Notes: generated by a model not told the origin, from the sequence alone. Positions 6,764 through 14,223 are shown, numbered from the stretch's first letter. The stretch: 21,380 bases of DNA from Candidatus Methanofastidiosum methylothiophilum (GCA_001587675.1 LNGD01000011.1:1-21380), one strand, 5' to 3'. Numbers and translations are program-made.

Positions 6764-7450
6764 TTATTTCCAATACAACAATAGTAACAACAAACAAATT
6801 AACAACAACAAGATAAAAATGTAAGAAATAATTTTTTCTTTTGCACTTGGGATTCCGAGTTCATTGCGGTCTTCTAAATCTTTCTCGCATCGAAGGCAGA
6901 TATCCCATGAGTCTTTTATTTTCTTATTACAATAAGGGCAGTAGATTATACTATCTTCAAGATTTTTGAGGTCCTCCTCAGTGCCAAACCTAATTTCAGG
7001 AAAATAAATAAGGCTGCCTACCAGTATATTGCTTTTTTTTATACTGGAATAACCGCATTTTTTGCAAAAATCACGGACCATATACCCGTAAGATTCAACT
7101 GCGGAGTCCGTGCTTCCACATTCAGGACAGACTTTTACATACTTGCCCATTCGAGTATTCAAATACAATTTCATTCCAAGATTTACCCTAATGTTTTCGA
7201 GGATATCTATTTGCTCAATATATTTTTGTCTCTGAATTAATTTTTCTATTTTATCATATATTTTAAGATAGCTGGCATTATCCTTTTCTAGTTTTTCATG
7301 TTCTGCTTTTTTTGTTAACCTAAAGACCTTAATTCGTTTATAGAAAAACATTACGGCTAAAACATGTAGCCCAAGGAGAATAATCATTTGAATAACAAAA
7401 ACAAAAAGAAAAATATCCTCAAATAGTAGATCAGATAATGGGTCCTGCAT
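6764..7450 (-). CDS. Membrane protein with two zinc ribbons (modules A and B)
   Basis: The frame is open to an ATG at 7492, but that ATG touches the TATA box of the shared promoter module. The ATG at 7450, preceded by GAGTTGAT, is the likely start (228 residues). From there: a helix at about 14-37; a basic coiled region; ribbon A from about 100, with GKYVKVCPECGSTD ... FCKKCGYSS and a trailing YFPE; ribbon B from about 171, with CPYCNKKIKDSWDICLRCEK; and a last helix near the C-terminus (about 208-226). Four cysteines in each ribbon should hold a zinc ion. Ribbon A matches the protein encoded at 8684-9172 and ribbon B the one at 7542-8687, so this protein combines both modules. No known function; a membrane adaptor or regulator is inferred. 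Confidence 0.8.
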   Translation of the reverse strand: MQDPLSDLLFEDIFLFVFVIQMIILLGLHVLAVMFFYKRIKVFRLTKKAEHEKLEKDNASYLKIYDKIEKLIQRQKYIEQIDILENIRVNLGMKLYLNTRMGKYVKVCPECGSTDSAVESYGYMVRDFCKKCGYSSIKKSNILVGSLIYFPEIRFGTEEDLKNLEDSIIYCPYCNKKIKDSWDICLRCEKDLEDRNELGIPSAKEKIISYIFILLLLICLLLLLLYWK

Positions 7451-7490
7451 ATTTTCAATCAACTCAAGTTTATTTGGATATGCCTTTTCC

Positions 7491-7532
7491 ATATATTTAA
7501 GGATATGGAAAAAATTAGGGAAAATAGGGAAA
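7491..7532 (-). promoter_or_regulatory. Shared promoter module, copy for the two-ribbon membrane gene
   Basis: Read on the minus strand: TTTCCCTAT (7532-7524), TTTCCCTAA (7523-7515), TTTTCCATATCC (7512-7501), TATA-like TTAAATATAT (7500-7491). Both direct repeats carry CCC instead of ACA or CCA, the most divergent half-sites of the set but identical to each other over eight bases, which suggests paired change. Confidence 0.7.
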
Positions 7533-7541
7533 AAATGTTAT

Positions 7542-8687
7542 CTAATTAGTTTTATAGGTATCTGCCCTATTCTTTCTCATTATCAATATATTTGCCTTTA
7601 CAGTTTGATCGCTATTATTGTAAAAAATAATGTGCCAGGTGCCTGAATAAGGGGCCTGGAAATAAGTTTCTCCGTTAGCAAATTTATCCGGCATGTTGTA
7701 GAAATTACAGTCTTCTTCTTTTTTGTACAAGTCATAATTATCGCTGTCCATGCACAATACTTTGATTGGAGAGGATATATTATAATCAAATAACAATCTG
7801 TAACCACCTGAAATATCTGTTTTTACAATAAAGGTTTCGCTAGGTTTAATTTGCATGTAGCCGTTGCTACTATACACAATTGAATAAGAATAATAATCCG
7901 GAGGAGAAGAAGGGTAGTTAAATAATGATACATTCCCATACAGTATTATTAAACCTGATAAAAGCATGACAAAGACAATCACTGCCAAAAAATACTTTTC
8001 GTTCTTTCTGCTCTGCCCATCTTTTCTATGCTCCAGTTTCTTGCCGCAATGCAGGCAGATGTCCCAACTGTCATAGGTCTCCTTATTGCAACTTGGGCAA
8101 ATAGAACGGCGCTTTGTACCAGATTTGCCATAATCTTGAGGTACAACATACCCAGCATACTCTTCTATATAGTAATCAGGATTAGCTAGTAAAGATTTTT
8201 GCCTTAAATAGAAGTAAAGGACTAAAATTAGCGTGATAGCTATAAAAGGTATATTGTATAAAAAATTATATCCATTTCTCGGCCATGCCACACTTCTCAA
8301 CCATATTAATAAGATAATCATGCATATTATCCCCGCAATAAGGAGAATATCGTCTGGATCCATAATCTCTTTTTTATTTTGCATTGAACGGACTAGGTTT
8401 TTTCTCATTCCGTGTCTTAGCATAGAAGTGCTGTTTTCGCTGAAAATTACCAGAGTTCCCTTATCGTGTGGGACAAGCTTTATTTTGTTCTCATCGCTGT
8501 AGCCATAGGTTAATGCGAAATAGTGGAAGGGAGTTTTGTAGCCTGATCTATATAGCTGGATAAAATCTCCTTTTTCTTCTGTTTCTATTTCCTTTTGAGC
8601 TAACCACTCCTTGATCTCACTCTTGACTTGCTCTATGCCCTTGCCCCCTACCAGATAGGCCTTGCCAGGTTTGAAGTCAGATGTCAT
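7542..8687 (-). CDS. Multi-domain membrane protein with zinc ribbon B and C-terminal beta domain
   Basis: This 381-residue protein starts at an ATG overlapping the previous stop by 4 bases (ATGA), so it is translationally coupled. A cytoplasmic N-terminal domain of about 105 residues (GKAYLVGGKGIEQVKSEIKE) is unrecognised. Two close helices (about 113-130 and 141-160) follow, then ribbon B at about 192-215 (CPSCNKETYDSWDICLHCGK), a third helix (about 232-250), and an outside domain from about 265. This last has YGYxx-like strands: ETFIVKTDISGGYRLLFDY, ETYFQAPYSGTWHIIFYN and DQTVKANILIM. It reads like a small beta-sandwich as in pre-peptidase C-terminal or GOLD-type domains, by eye only. Layout suggests coupling between an extracellular domain and a cytoplasmic zinc ribbon. 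It is the last gene of a three-gene unit. Confidence 0.8.
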   Translation of the reverse strand: MTSDFKPGKAYLVGGKGIEQVKSEIKEWLAQKEIETEEKGDFIQLYRSGYKTPFHYFALTYGYSDENKIKLVPHDKGTLVIFSENSTSMLRHGMRKNLVRSMQNKKEIMDPDDILLIAGIICMIILLIWLRSVAWPRNGYNFLYNIPFIAITLILVLYFYLRQKSLLANPDYYIEEYAGYVVPQDYGKSGTKRRSICPSCNKETYDSWDICLHCGKKLEHRKDGQSRKNEKYFLAVIVFVMLLSGLIILYGNVSLFNYPSSPPDYYSYSIVYSSNGYMQIKPSETFIVKTDISGGYRLLFDYNISSPIKVLCMDSDNYDLYKKEEDCNFYNMPDKFANGETYFQAPYSGTWHIIFYNNSDQTVKANILIMRKNRADTYKTN

Positions 8688-9172
8688 TTATTCGGCCTCC
8701 TTCGTGCTCTTCTCTCTAACTTTGATAGTTTCTCAAAGTTTTTTACCCCTGTTCCCTCTACTTCGGGAAAAATCTTAAGGACGCCATCGAAATAGCCTGG
8801 GCTTTTGAGGCTCCCATATCCACAGCCCTTGCAAAAATCACTTGCCATGCTCTTATAGGACTCGTAGCTAACGTTAGTGCTGCCACAGTTTGGACATATC
8901 TTTACATATTTGCCCTTTGGAATGCTAGAATAAGAATTTCCATTTTTGAATGCATCGGTACTATAGCTTTCTTTTTTGTTTCCTTTCTTTACTATGTTAA
9001 AGTGTTTAAGGTAAAAGACAATCCAAAGAAAAATTGAGAAGAATATTAGACTTATCATAACTAGATCAATAACGGATAGTACTGTGTCTTCAGATAAGAC
9101 CAAATAAAGAAAGAACAGGATAATAGATGACTCAAATGCAATAAGTAAATACCCTATAGTCCTGCGTTTCAT
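8684..9172 (-). CDS. Membrane protein with zinc ribbon A
   Basis: This 162-residue protein has two N-terminal helices (about 7-27 and 33-55). Ribbon A follows at about 90-130: GKYVKICPNCGSTN ... MASDFCKGCGYGSLKS, with the trailing KIFPEVEG. A very basic tail (KLERRARRRPNK) ends it. The ribbon and its FPE tail closely match the first ribbon of the protein encoded at 6764-7450, including the spacing between cysteine pairs. The RRARRRP tail could bind nucleic acid or membrane phosphate groups; this is inference. The gene lies 19 bases after its upstream neighbour and overlaps the downstream one by 4 bases. No known function. Confidence 0.78.
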   Translation of the reverse strand: MKRRTIGYLLIAFESSIILFFLYLVLSEDTVLSVIDLVMISLIFFSIFLWIVFYLKHFNIVKKGNKKESYSTDAFKNGNSYSSIPKGKYVKICPNCGSTNVSYESYKSMASDFCKGCGYGSLKSPGYFDGVLKIFPEVEGTGVKNFEKLSKLERRARRRPNK

Positions 9173-9191
9173 CTTATTTACTCCCTTTCTA

Positions 9192-9581
9192 TCAAATTAT
9201 ATCCTCTAAGTACATGAAAAATGATTCGAATATCTTCTCTGCAATCCCGCATTTATTCACGTACCACCTATTTAGTATGAGCGTATAAGCAACTATTATT
9301 GTCGCAAAAATAAGTAATGGAATATATGAGTATTCAGAAGATATCAATGTTATCATCAGGAAATCAACAGCAATAAAAAGAAATCCAATTATAATTTTTC
9401 TTCTTATTCTTGATTCCATTTCCTCTGGAAGTTTGTATATGTCGTATGGTTTAAAGGTCAACACTCCAGTTTTTAGTCCAAGTGCCCCAGAGAATATGTA
9501 TACTAGCCCTAATATTCCGGGAAGGCATAATAACAGAAAAATTAATACAATACCCACAAATGACTCAACGTTTAGCAACAT
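9192..9581 (-). CDS. Four-helix membrane protein of unknown function
   Basis: I do not recognise this 129-residue protein. Two helices (about 8-34 in one long hydrophobic stretch, and 62-80), a third (about 84-104), and a soluble end with CGIAEKIFESFFMY are seen. The N-terminal hydrophobic stretch may be a hairpin. The TATA part of the promoter module (9601-9612) is centred only about 25 bases before the ATG, so the message is probably leaderless. It is the first gene of a unit that continues with the two zinc-ribbon proteins, and likely works with them in the membrane. Confidence 0.72.
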   Translation of the reverse strand: MLLNVESFVGIVLIFLLLCLPGILGLVYIFSGALGLKTGVLTFKPYDIYKLPEEMESRIRRKIIIGFLFIAVDFLMITLISSEYSYIPLLIFATIIVAYTLILNRWYVNKCGIAEKIFESFFMYLEDII

Positions 9582-9600
9582 ATTGATTTTACCCGTCTTT

Positions 9601-9644
9601 CCATATATTTAAGGATATAGAAAAAAATATGGAAAATATGGAAA
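9601..9644 (-). promoter_or_regulatory. Shared promoter module, copy for the 9581-7542 operon
   Basis: Minus strand: TTTCCATAT (9644-9636), TTTCCATAT (9635-9627), TTTTCTATATCC (9624-9613), then TTAAATATATGG (9612-9601). The first two half-sites are identical and exactly 9 bp apart. Confidence 0.75.
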
Positions 9645-9696
9645 GACTAAACTTTAGGAATATTATTTTATAGTAGTAATATAAGGGGTTTCAGAT

Positions 9697-9738
9697 GTTA
9701 CATATTTTACATTAAACTTTCTATATCGTTATATATAA
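9697..9738 (+). promoter_or_regulatory. Shared promoter module, copy for the paired membrane genes
   Basis: Plus strand: GTTACATAT (9697-9705), TTTACATTA (9706-9714), CTTTCTATATCG (9717-9728), TATA box TTATATATAA (9729-9738). It stands back-to-back with the 9601-9644 copy, so the region 9582-9779 is a divergent promoter. Confidence 0.78.
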
Positions 9739-9779
9739 TGAAAAGGCCATATAAAAGTGAAAAAATAAGGGTGATTTTT

Positions 9780-10151
9780 TTGGAATATGAAATAAAAAAA
9801 TTTGTAATTAAATCCGTTGTAAAGATTTCAACAGCGTTTGGGGCACTTGTCGGGTTAACAATTGGACTGCTAGTAGGGGCATTGATATCTTCCATGTCTA
9901 GGTCAATGGAGATTCCCACAATCCCTGATCCGTTATTTCAATCGTTTTTCAGAATATTTTATAGCAAATGGTCGATTATTATTTATCCCGTATTTTATAC
10001 AATTAGCGGAACAATAACAGGGGCACTGTACTCTTGGGTGTATAATCTCGTGGCAAAGAACTCCAGCGGAGTCGTTTTTGAACTAATTGAGTTTGAACAC
10101 ACTGGCCCGGAAATCGTACAAGAAACAACAAGCGAGGTTGAGTCTTCTTGA
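9780..10151 (+). CDS. Small membrane protein, first of a paralogous pair
   Basis: The 123-residue protein begins at a TTG at 9780. An ATG at 9738 lies in frame, but it ends the TATA box and could not be in the transcript. GGTGAT at 9770-9775, complementary to the archaeal 16S tail, sits 4 bases before the TTG. The start also lines up with the next gene: MEYEIKKFVIKSVVKIS against MKGIVKRFKIVSVMRIA. Two long helices (about 14-35 and 62-90) enclose a loop, then YNLVAKNSSGVVFEL and an acidic-polar tail. The final YNL-(A/S)K-x-GG/SG motif resembles small archaeal DUF3566-like membrane proteins, by eye. No function known. Confidence 0.72.
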   Translation: MEYEIKKFVIKSVVKISTAFGALVGLTIGLLVGALISSMSRSMEIPTIPDPLFQSFFRIFYSKWSIIIYPVFYTISGTITGALYSWVYNLVAKNSSGVVFELIEFEHTGPEIVQETTSEVESS

Positions 10152-10474
10152 AAGGCATTGTAAAGAGATTTAAAATTGTATCAGTTATGAGAATTGCCTC
10201 ATTTTTAGGATTTATAACTGGCATAATCTCAGGGATCATATCAATAATATTCTGGGTAGCCGTATCCCCTTTCACAACTGTTATTAGAGGAGATCCCAAT
10301 TTTTATGGGAATTTGATTGTAAATAACCTCTTAATATCTCCAATCTTTTCTGCAATGTTTATGGCCATAGCGGCAGCAATTGTATTTGGACTTTATAATT
10401 TCTTCTCAAAAAGAATTGGAGGAATAGAAATTAATCTAGATTCCAGGTCAGTTGCTAAAAATAAACTAGAATAA
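10148..10474 (+). CDS. Small membrane protein, second of a paralogous pair
   Basis: This 108-residue protein starts at a TTG that overlaps the preceding stop (TTGA), implying translational coupling. Helices lie at about 14-38 and 58-85. The closing motif is YNFFSKRIGGIEINL, against YNLVAKNSSGVVFEL in its neighbour. The N-terminal alignment described for the neighbour supports this TTG over the ATG at 10187. A tandem duplication followed by divergence is the simplest history; the two may form a heterodimer in the membrane. Confidence 0.72.
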   Translation: MKGIVKRFKIVSVMRIASFLGFITGIISGIISIIFWVAVSPFTTVIRGDPNFYGNLIVNNLLISPIFSAMFMAIAAAIVFGLYNFFSKRIGGIEINLDSRSVAKNKLE

Positions 10475-10502
10475 TATGAATTTTTAATTAATGGAGGAAA
10501 AT

Positions 10503-10685
10503 ATGGCGATAAAAGAGAAAATAATAAGATTAAACGTGACAAGAAAAATATATTCAATTATGGCAGTTTTAATTCTCGTAAGCATATGCTTTTATCAGCC
10601 TCTTGCCTCCTTAATCTTAACAGGTACCCCAAAGTATTCAGACTCGTCAGTATATTGGGCATTTATTAACGCCACTATCTTTTGA
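10503..10685 (+). CDS. Possible short membrane protein, end overlaps the convergent gene
   Basis: This 60-residue frame begins at the ATG at 10503, with GGAGG about 6 bases upstream, 28 bases after the previous gene. It has a basic N-terminus (KEKIIRLNVTRKIY) and one helix (about 17-40). Its last 30 codons overlap the opposite gene's end, and that part (YSDSSVYWAFINATIF) has no membrane character. It may be a true small protein or the start of a longer gene cut by a rearrangement near 10600-10690. The strong ribosome site is the best support. Confidence 0.48.
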   Translation: MAIKEKIIRLNVTRKIYSIMAVLILVSICFYQPLASLILTGTPKYSDSSVYWAFINATIF

Positions 10686-11098
10686 TCTATCAAATATTCA
10701 GCTAAACTCATTTCGTGATCATAGCTGTCTTCATCTTCAAAAGGGAAATAGCACAAGACTTCATCATCAGGAATGTAAGATTCTTGAAACTCTTCAGATA
10801 TTAGGTATACCAGTATCCCCCATTCATTTTCTAGGCCCAATGGATATGGTTTTATCACTTCTAATTTTTTGCCCAATACTAGCTCTGCTTCCTGCAACGA
10901 TAATGGCAGAATATCAATTTTGGTAAAAGCTTTTAATTTTCTGTATCTTCTCAATATGTCTTTATCGCAGGGAGGTTCTTCTTCAGGCGTATCTTCTTCA
11001 TAAGGCGGCTCCTCGCTATACAAAGATTCTTCTTTATCTAGATTATAGGATAGTTCGCCCCCAATATCTTCATCGTTCTTTCTGCCAAATAATTTCAA
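10595..11098 (-). CDS. Acidic soluble protein, third gene of the NfeD-stomatin operon
   Basis: This 167-residue protein is not recognised. The first 50 residues are very acidic and low in complexity (EESLYSEEPPYEEDTPEEEP) and probably disordered. The rest looks folded: DILPLSLQEAELVLGKKLEV, LENEWGILVYLISEEF and DHEMSLAEYLIDQKIVALIN. It begins 35 bases after the stomatin gene in the same direction, so it is likely part of that unit and may be a soluble partner. Its 3' end overlaps a weak rightward frame by 91 bases; the overlap favours this gene because its composition stays consistent to the end. Confidence 0.72.
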   Translation of the reverse strand: MKLFGRKNDEDIGGELSYNLDKEESLYSEEPPYEEDTPEEEPPCDKDILRRYRKLKAFTKIDILPLSLQEAELVLGKKLEVIKPYPLGLENEWGILVYLISEEFQESYIPDDEVLCYFPFEDEDSYDHEMSLAEYLIDQKIVALINAQYTDESEYFGVPVKIKEARG

Positions 11099-11133
11099 TT
11101 CAATTCCCCCGAAGTTTTATTAGGAAGGTAATA

Positions 11134-12096
11134 TTACCCTCCTTTTTCTTGGGATTTCTTTTTGAGTTTTTCTTCAGTTGTTTTTTGAGTTACTCCTTCT
11201 TTGGATAATCCCAAGAGGTCACCGAATACCACTGGATTTAATAGATCCTGCGGCACGTAAATTTTAGTAGCATTACCATCTGCTATCTTCCCAATAGCGT
11301 TCTCAATGTATAGAACATCTAAAGTTGGTTTATTCGGTTCTCCTGCTTTGATACTGCCCAATATTTTTGTAAATCTTGAAGCTTCTGCTTTTGATGTAAC
11401 TTCAATGGCTTCTGCTTTTGCTATTGCCGTAACTTTAATGGCAGTTGCTTCGGCATTTGCTTTTAGGAGGATGGCTTCCTTTTCTCCTTCTGCTTTTCTT
11501 ATTGCGGCTTCCTTTTCTCCTTCTGCTGTTGTCATTACTGCCCTCTTCAATCTCTCAGCTTCTGCTTGCTTATCCATTGCGGCGGCTATTCTGGGTTTAA
11601 TTTCTTTGAGTTCTACTTTAGTAATCTTTACCCCCCATGGATCTGTCGCAATATCCAAAGTAGACCTTAGTTTCTCATTCATAGCATCTCTAGAAGAGAG
11701 AACTTGATCTAATTCTATATCTCCTATCAAGTTTCTCAGAGTTGTTTGTGCCAAGTTAGTTGTGGATTGTTTAAAGTTTTGGACGTGGAACAATACATCC
11801 TTTGCAGTAATAATCTTAAAAAACACTACTGCATCTACTGTTACAATCGCATTGTCTTTTGTAATGACATCTTGTTCTGGAACATCTATTAATCTTTCTC
11901 TCATATCTACCCGAGTTAGTTTCTCAATGAAAGGCAGAACTAAAACAATCCCTTGCTCTCTTTCTTCCTTAAACTTACCTAATCTAACAATTACAGCTTT
12001 CTCATAAGGCGACACAATATTTATCGTATTAGCTGCGAAGATTATGGCCGTAATTGCAACGGCTACTACTATCCCAATTTGAAGTATATCCTGCAT
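11134..12096 (-). CDS. Stomatin/slipin family SPFH membrane protein
   Basis: This 320-residue protein has one N-terminal helix (about 5-25), then the SPFH/PHB domain (about 25-185), with VSPYEKAVIVRLGKF, GIVLVLPFIEKLTRVDMRE, ITKDNAIVTVDAVVFFKI and LRNLIGDIELDQVLSSRD. A long alanine-glutamate coiled coil (about 185-255, AEGEKEAAIRKAEGEKEA) and a C-terminal segment with IYVPQDLLNPV follow. Slipins assemble into ring-like or cage-like oligomers on the membrane and organise local membrane regions. In many archaea a slipin is paired with an NfeD protein. Here the start codon directly follows the NfeD stop (TAA-ATG), so the partners are tightly coupled. Confidence 0.94.
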   Translation of the reverse strand: MQDILQIGIVVAVAITAIIFAANTINIVSPYEKAVIVRLGKFKEEREQGIVLVLPFIEKLTRVDMRERLIDVPEQDVITKDNAIVTVDAVVFFKIITAKDVLFHVQNFKQSTTNLAQTTLRNLIGDIELDQVLSSRDAMNEKLRSTLDIATDPWGVKITKVELKEIKPRIAAAMDKQAEAERLKRAVMTTAEGEKEAAIRKAEGEKEAILLKANAEATAIKVTAIAKAEAIEVTSKAEASRFTKILGSIKAGEPNKPTLDVLYIENAIGKIADGNATKIYVPQDLLNPVVFGDLLGLSKEGVTQKTTEEKLKKKSQEKGG

Positions 12097-12534
12097 TTAT
12101 TTTCCTCCTGTTTTTTCTACAATGACGTGAACTCCTTGAGTGTCAACTACCTTTACGATAGCACCGACCCCTATTGATTCATTGTCAACACTGCGTGCTG
12201 CCCAATATTCATTTTTTATGAAAACTTCTCCAAAAGTGTGCGGACTTATGTTTTTTGTCACTTTTCCCTCTTTTCCAATAACAGTCATGCTCACAGGTGT
12301 GCCCCCAAGTTTTAGTTTAGTTGTTACTAATTTAGTTCCAACTAGTAATGCAACTAAAGATACTACCAAAAAGGCAGATAATTGCATTGCTAAAGAGAAT
12401 CCAAGATATGCCAGCAACATTGCTGTGAAAGCTCCTATTGCAAACCAAATGGCCAATATGCCAACTGTTAATATTTCAACAATTACCAGGGCAAGTCCAA
12501 CTATCAACCATACAATCCATAATAGATTTGTCAT
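12097..12534 (-). CDS. NfeD family membrane protein (short form)
   Basis: This 145-residue protein has three closely spaced helices (about 4-25, 27-46 and 48-68) followed by an OB-fold: GKEGKVTKNISPHTFGEV, NEYWAARSVDNESIGVGAIV and KVVDTQGVHVIVEK. This is the short NfeD type without the N-terminal serine protease domain. It partners SPFH proteins. GAGGG lies about 12 bases before the ATG. The promoter module is about 165 bases upstream, so it has an unusually long leader for this region. Confidence 0.92.
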   Translation of the reverse strand: MTNLLWIVWLIVGLALVIVEILTVGILAIWFAIGAFTAMLLAYLGFSLAMQLSAFLVVSLVALLVGTKLVTTKLKLGGTPVSMTVIGKEGKVTKNISPHTFGEVFIKNEYWAARSVDNESIGVGAIVKVVDTQGVHVIVEKTGGK

Positions 12535-12697
12535 GTATTGTTCCCTCTTTATTCATGTTGCGGAGTGTTCATGTGCCTTCATGTTTCACAGCGGTTAATT
12601 TTCTAAATGTAGGTATTCTGTTGTCAAGATTTTTTGATAATCGCTTGATATTTTGACTTAAATACACCTTTGTTGCTGTTGGGTTTGTCTTTACACA

Positions 12698-12737
12698 TTA
12701 TATAACGATATAGAAAATTTAATGTAAAATATGTAAT
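12698..12737 (-). promoter_or_regulatory. Shared promoter module, copy for the NfeD-stomatin operon
   Basis: Minus strand: ATTACATAT (12737-12729), TTTACATTA (12728-12720), TTTTCTATATCG (12717-12706), TATA box TTATATAA (12705-12698). Over these elements it is almost identical to the 9697-9738 copy. The segment 12535-12690 between it and the nfeD start holds no convincing gene. Confidence 0.75.
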
Positions 12738-12771
12738 ATCATTTCTAATACTAAAATAAAAATGCAACAAA

Positions 12772-14223
12772 CTAAATATGGGCCGCTAATGTCAAAATAA
12801 AAACTGCGCCTTTCGGTTCATTGTCTTCAAGTAGTATGCTCCCACCATACCTTTCAATGACCTTCTTGGATATATAAAGTCCCAGTCCAGTGTTTCTACT
12901 ATCTCCATGGCTATACCCTTCTTCAAATACCCTGTCTTTTATATGGTCGGGTATTCCAGTACCGTAGTCAGCCACCCTTACCTCGCATATATTTTCTTTA
13001 TTTGAGATATCTATATCAATCCTATCACTTTTGCCGTGGATGATTGCATTTCTAATTAAATTATGAAAGACTGAGAATATGGCATCATCGGAATAGACTA
13101 TGCAGTCCCCACTCACCTTAAATTCAACTTCAGGATAGTTAACAATAATCTGATTGATAATCTCCCTGAGGGGGCAATATTTTAGTTTATCATCTGTAGT
13201 AACTGCGTGCTCCAATTCTTTGATCATTTCAATCAAAGAGATACTCTTATCTAAAGCGTTCAAGGCTTTGCATTTATAGAAATCATCTGGTGTGTTAATC
13301 ATGTCAAGTGAGTTTGCAACGATAGTAAGGTCGTTAAGGATATCATGCCTTAGTATTTTATTGAGAATGCTTAATGTTTCATTTAGTTCACGGATTCTAT
13401 TTTCAGAGAGTATTCTTTCTGTTATGTCAGATCCGACACAGAAAACACCTTTTAGTTCACCTTTTTCATTTTTTATCGGCCTATTGGTCCAGTAAATCCA
13501 ACACCGCTCTCCGTTTTTCTTGATATTCTCATTTATGTTCACGGCATGTTTATCTATATCAGAGAAAATATCAAAAATCAGATTTTCGAGATTTTTCCCA
13601 GTAGAATCTAACGCCGGGATGCCAATCTTTTGCCATATTTTTCCAAATAACTCTTCCTTGGAGTACCCAAAAAAATTTAAGCCATACTCATTCATTGATA
13701 GTACTCTTCCATGTTCATCGAGTTTTGCAATTATGCTGTTGGCATATTCTACAAGCTCCCGGTATTTCTCCTCACTTCTCTTAAGCGAATCGCCCATCTT
13801 TTTACGTTTTGTAATGTCGTGAACTATCCCCCTATATCCAATAATTTTCCCTTTTTTATCCTTCCATATGGATGAGGTAAATAGACAGAAGAGTTGTTGG
13901 CCTTTTATGTTCTTGAGACTTATTTCATAGCCTTTTATTGAACCTTCCTTTTCAACTTTTTCCTGAAATTTTAACCTGTCCAACGGATCTACATAAAAAT
14001 CTAAAATACTCGTTCCAATTAGAGTAGTCAAAGGGACGCCGAGTAATTTTGCCGCTGCTTCGTTTGCATCAACTATTTTTCCCTCTATCGTTGAAAACCA
14101 GATTGCGTCCATAGATTCCCTAATTAAGGACCTATATTGCTCTCCAATTTCTTTTAGCTCTTCTTCAATTAAGTTCTTTTTTTGAACATATTTCAAAAAT
14201 CGTTTATATTGATACTTTGTCAT
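12772..14223 (-). CDS. PAS-PAS sensor histidine kinase
   Basis: This 483-residue soluble kinase has PAS 1 at about 28-140 (SMDAIWFSTIEGKIVDANEA ... VHDITKRKK). PAS 2 follows at about 150-270 (NSIIAKLDEHGRVLSMNEYG ... VGSDITER), then a helical H-box with H293 (KILRHDILNDLT). The ATPase domain has the N box HNLIRNAIIHG (388-398), G1 DYGTGIP (419-425) and G2 TGLGLYISKK (445-454). All parts for autophosphorylation are present. The H-box is of the R-H-D-I-x-N type common in archaeal kinases. No membrane helix exists, so it senses a cytoplasmic signal. No receiver-domain gene is in the window. The upstream region lacks the shared promoter module. PAS 2 shares near-identical DNA with the PAS regulator at 15786-18020. 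Confidence 0.93.
   Translation of the reverse strand: MTKYQYKRFLKYVQKKNLIEEELKEIGEQYRSLIRESMDAIWFSTIEGKIVDANEAAAKLLGVPLTTLIGTSILDFYVDPLDRLKFQEKVEKEGSIKGYEISLKNIKGQQLFCLFTSSIWKDKKGKIIGYRGIVHDITKRKKMGDSLKRSEEKYRELVEYANSIIAKLDEHGRVLSMNEYGLNFFGYSKEELFGKIWQKIGIPALDSTGKNLENLIFDIFSDIDKHAVNINENIKKNGERCWIYWTNRPIKNEKGELKGVFCVGSDITERILSENRIRELNETLSILNKILRHDILNDLTIVANSLDMINTPDDFYKCKALNALDKSISLIEMIKELEHAVTTDDKLKYCPLREIINQIIVNYPEVEFKVSGDCIVYSDDAIFSVFHNLIRNAIIHGKSDRIDIDISNKENICEVRVADYGTGIPDHIKDRVFEEGYSHGDSRNTGLGLYISKKVIERYGGSILLEDNEPKGAVFILTLAAHI

Noticed and set aside
9738..9779. ATG at 9738 as start of the first small membrane protein
   Set aside because: It completes the TATA box of the promoter module, so it lies upstream of the expected transcript start; the TTG at 9780 has a ribosome site and aligns with the paralogue.
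11306..12007. Long rightward frames opposite the stomatin gene
   Set aside because: They are shadows of the alanine/glutamate-rich coiled-coil coding sequence; they have no ribosome site and no recognisable domain.
12140..12598. Rightward 152-codon frame opposite nfeD
   Set aside because: The minus-strand frame is a clear NfeD protein with its stomatin partner; the opposite frame is serine/threonine-rich shadow sequence.
12622..12700. A 24-codon frame starting at the TATA box of the nfeD promoter module
   Set aside because: Its ATG is too near the TATA box to be in the transcript, and the peptide is short, polar and has no ribosome site.
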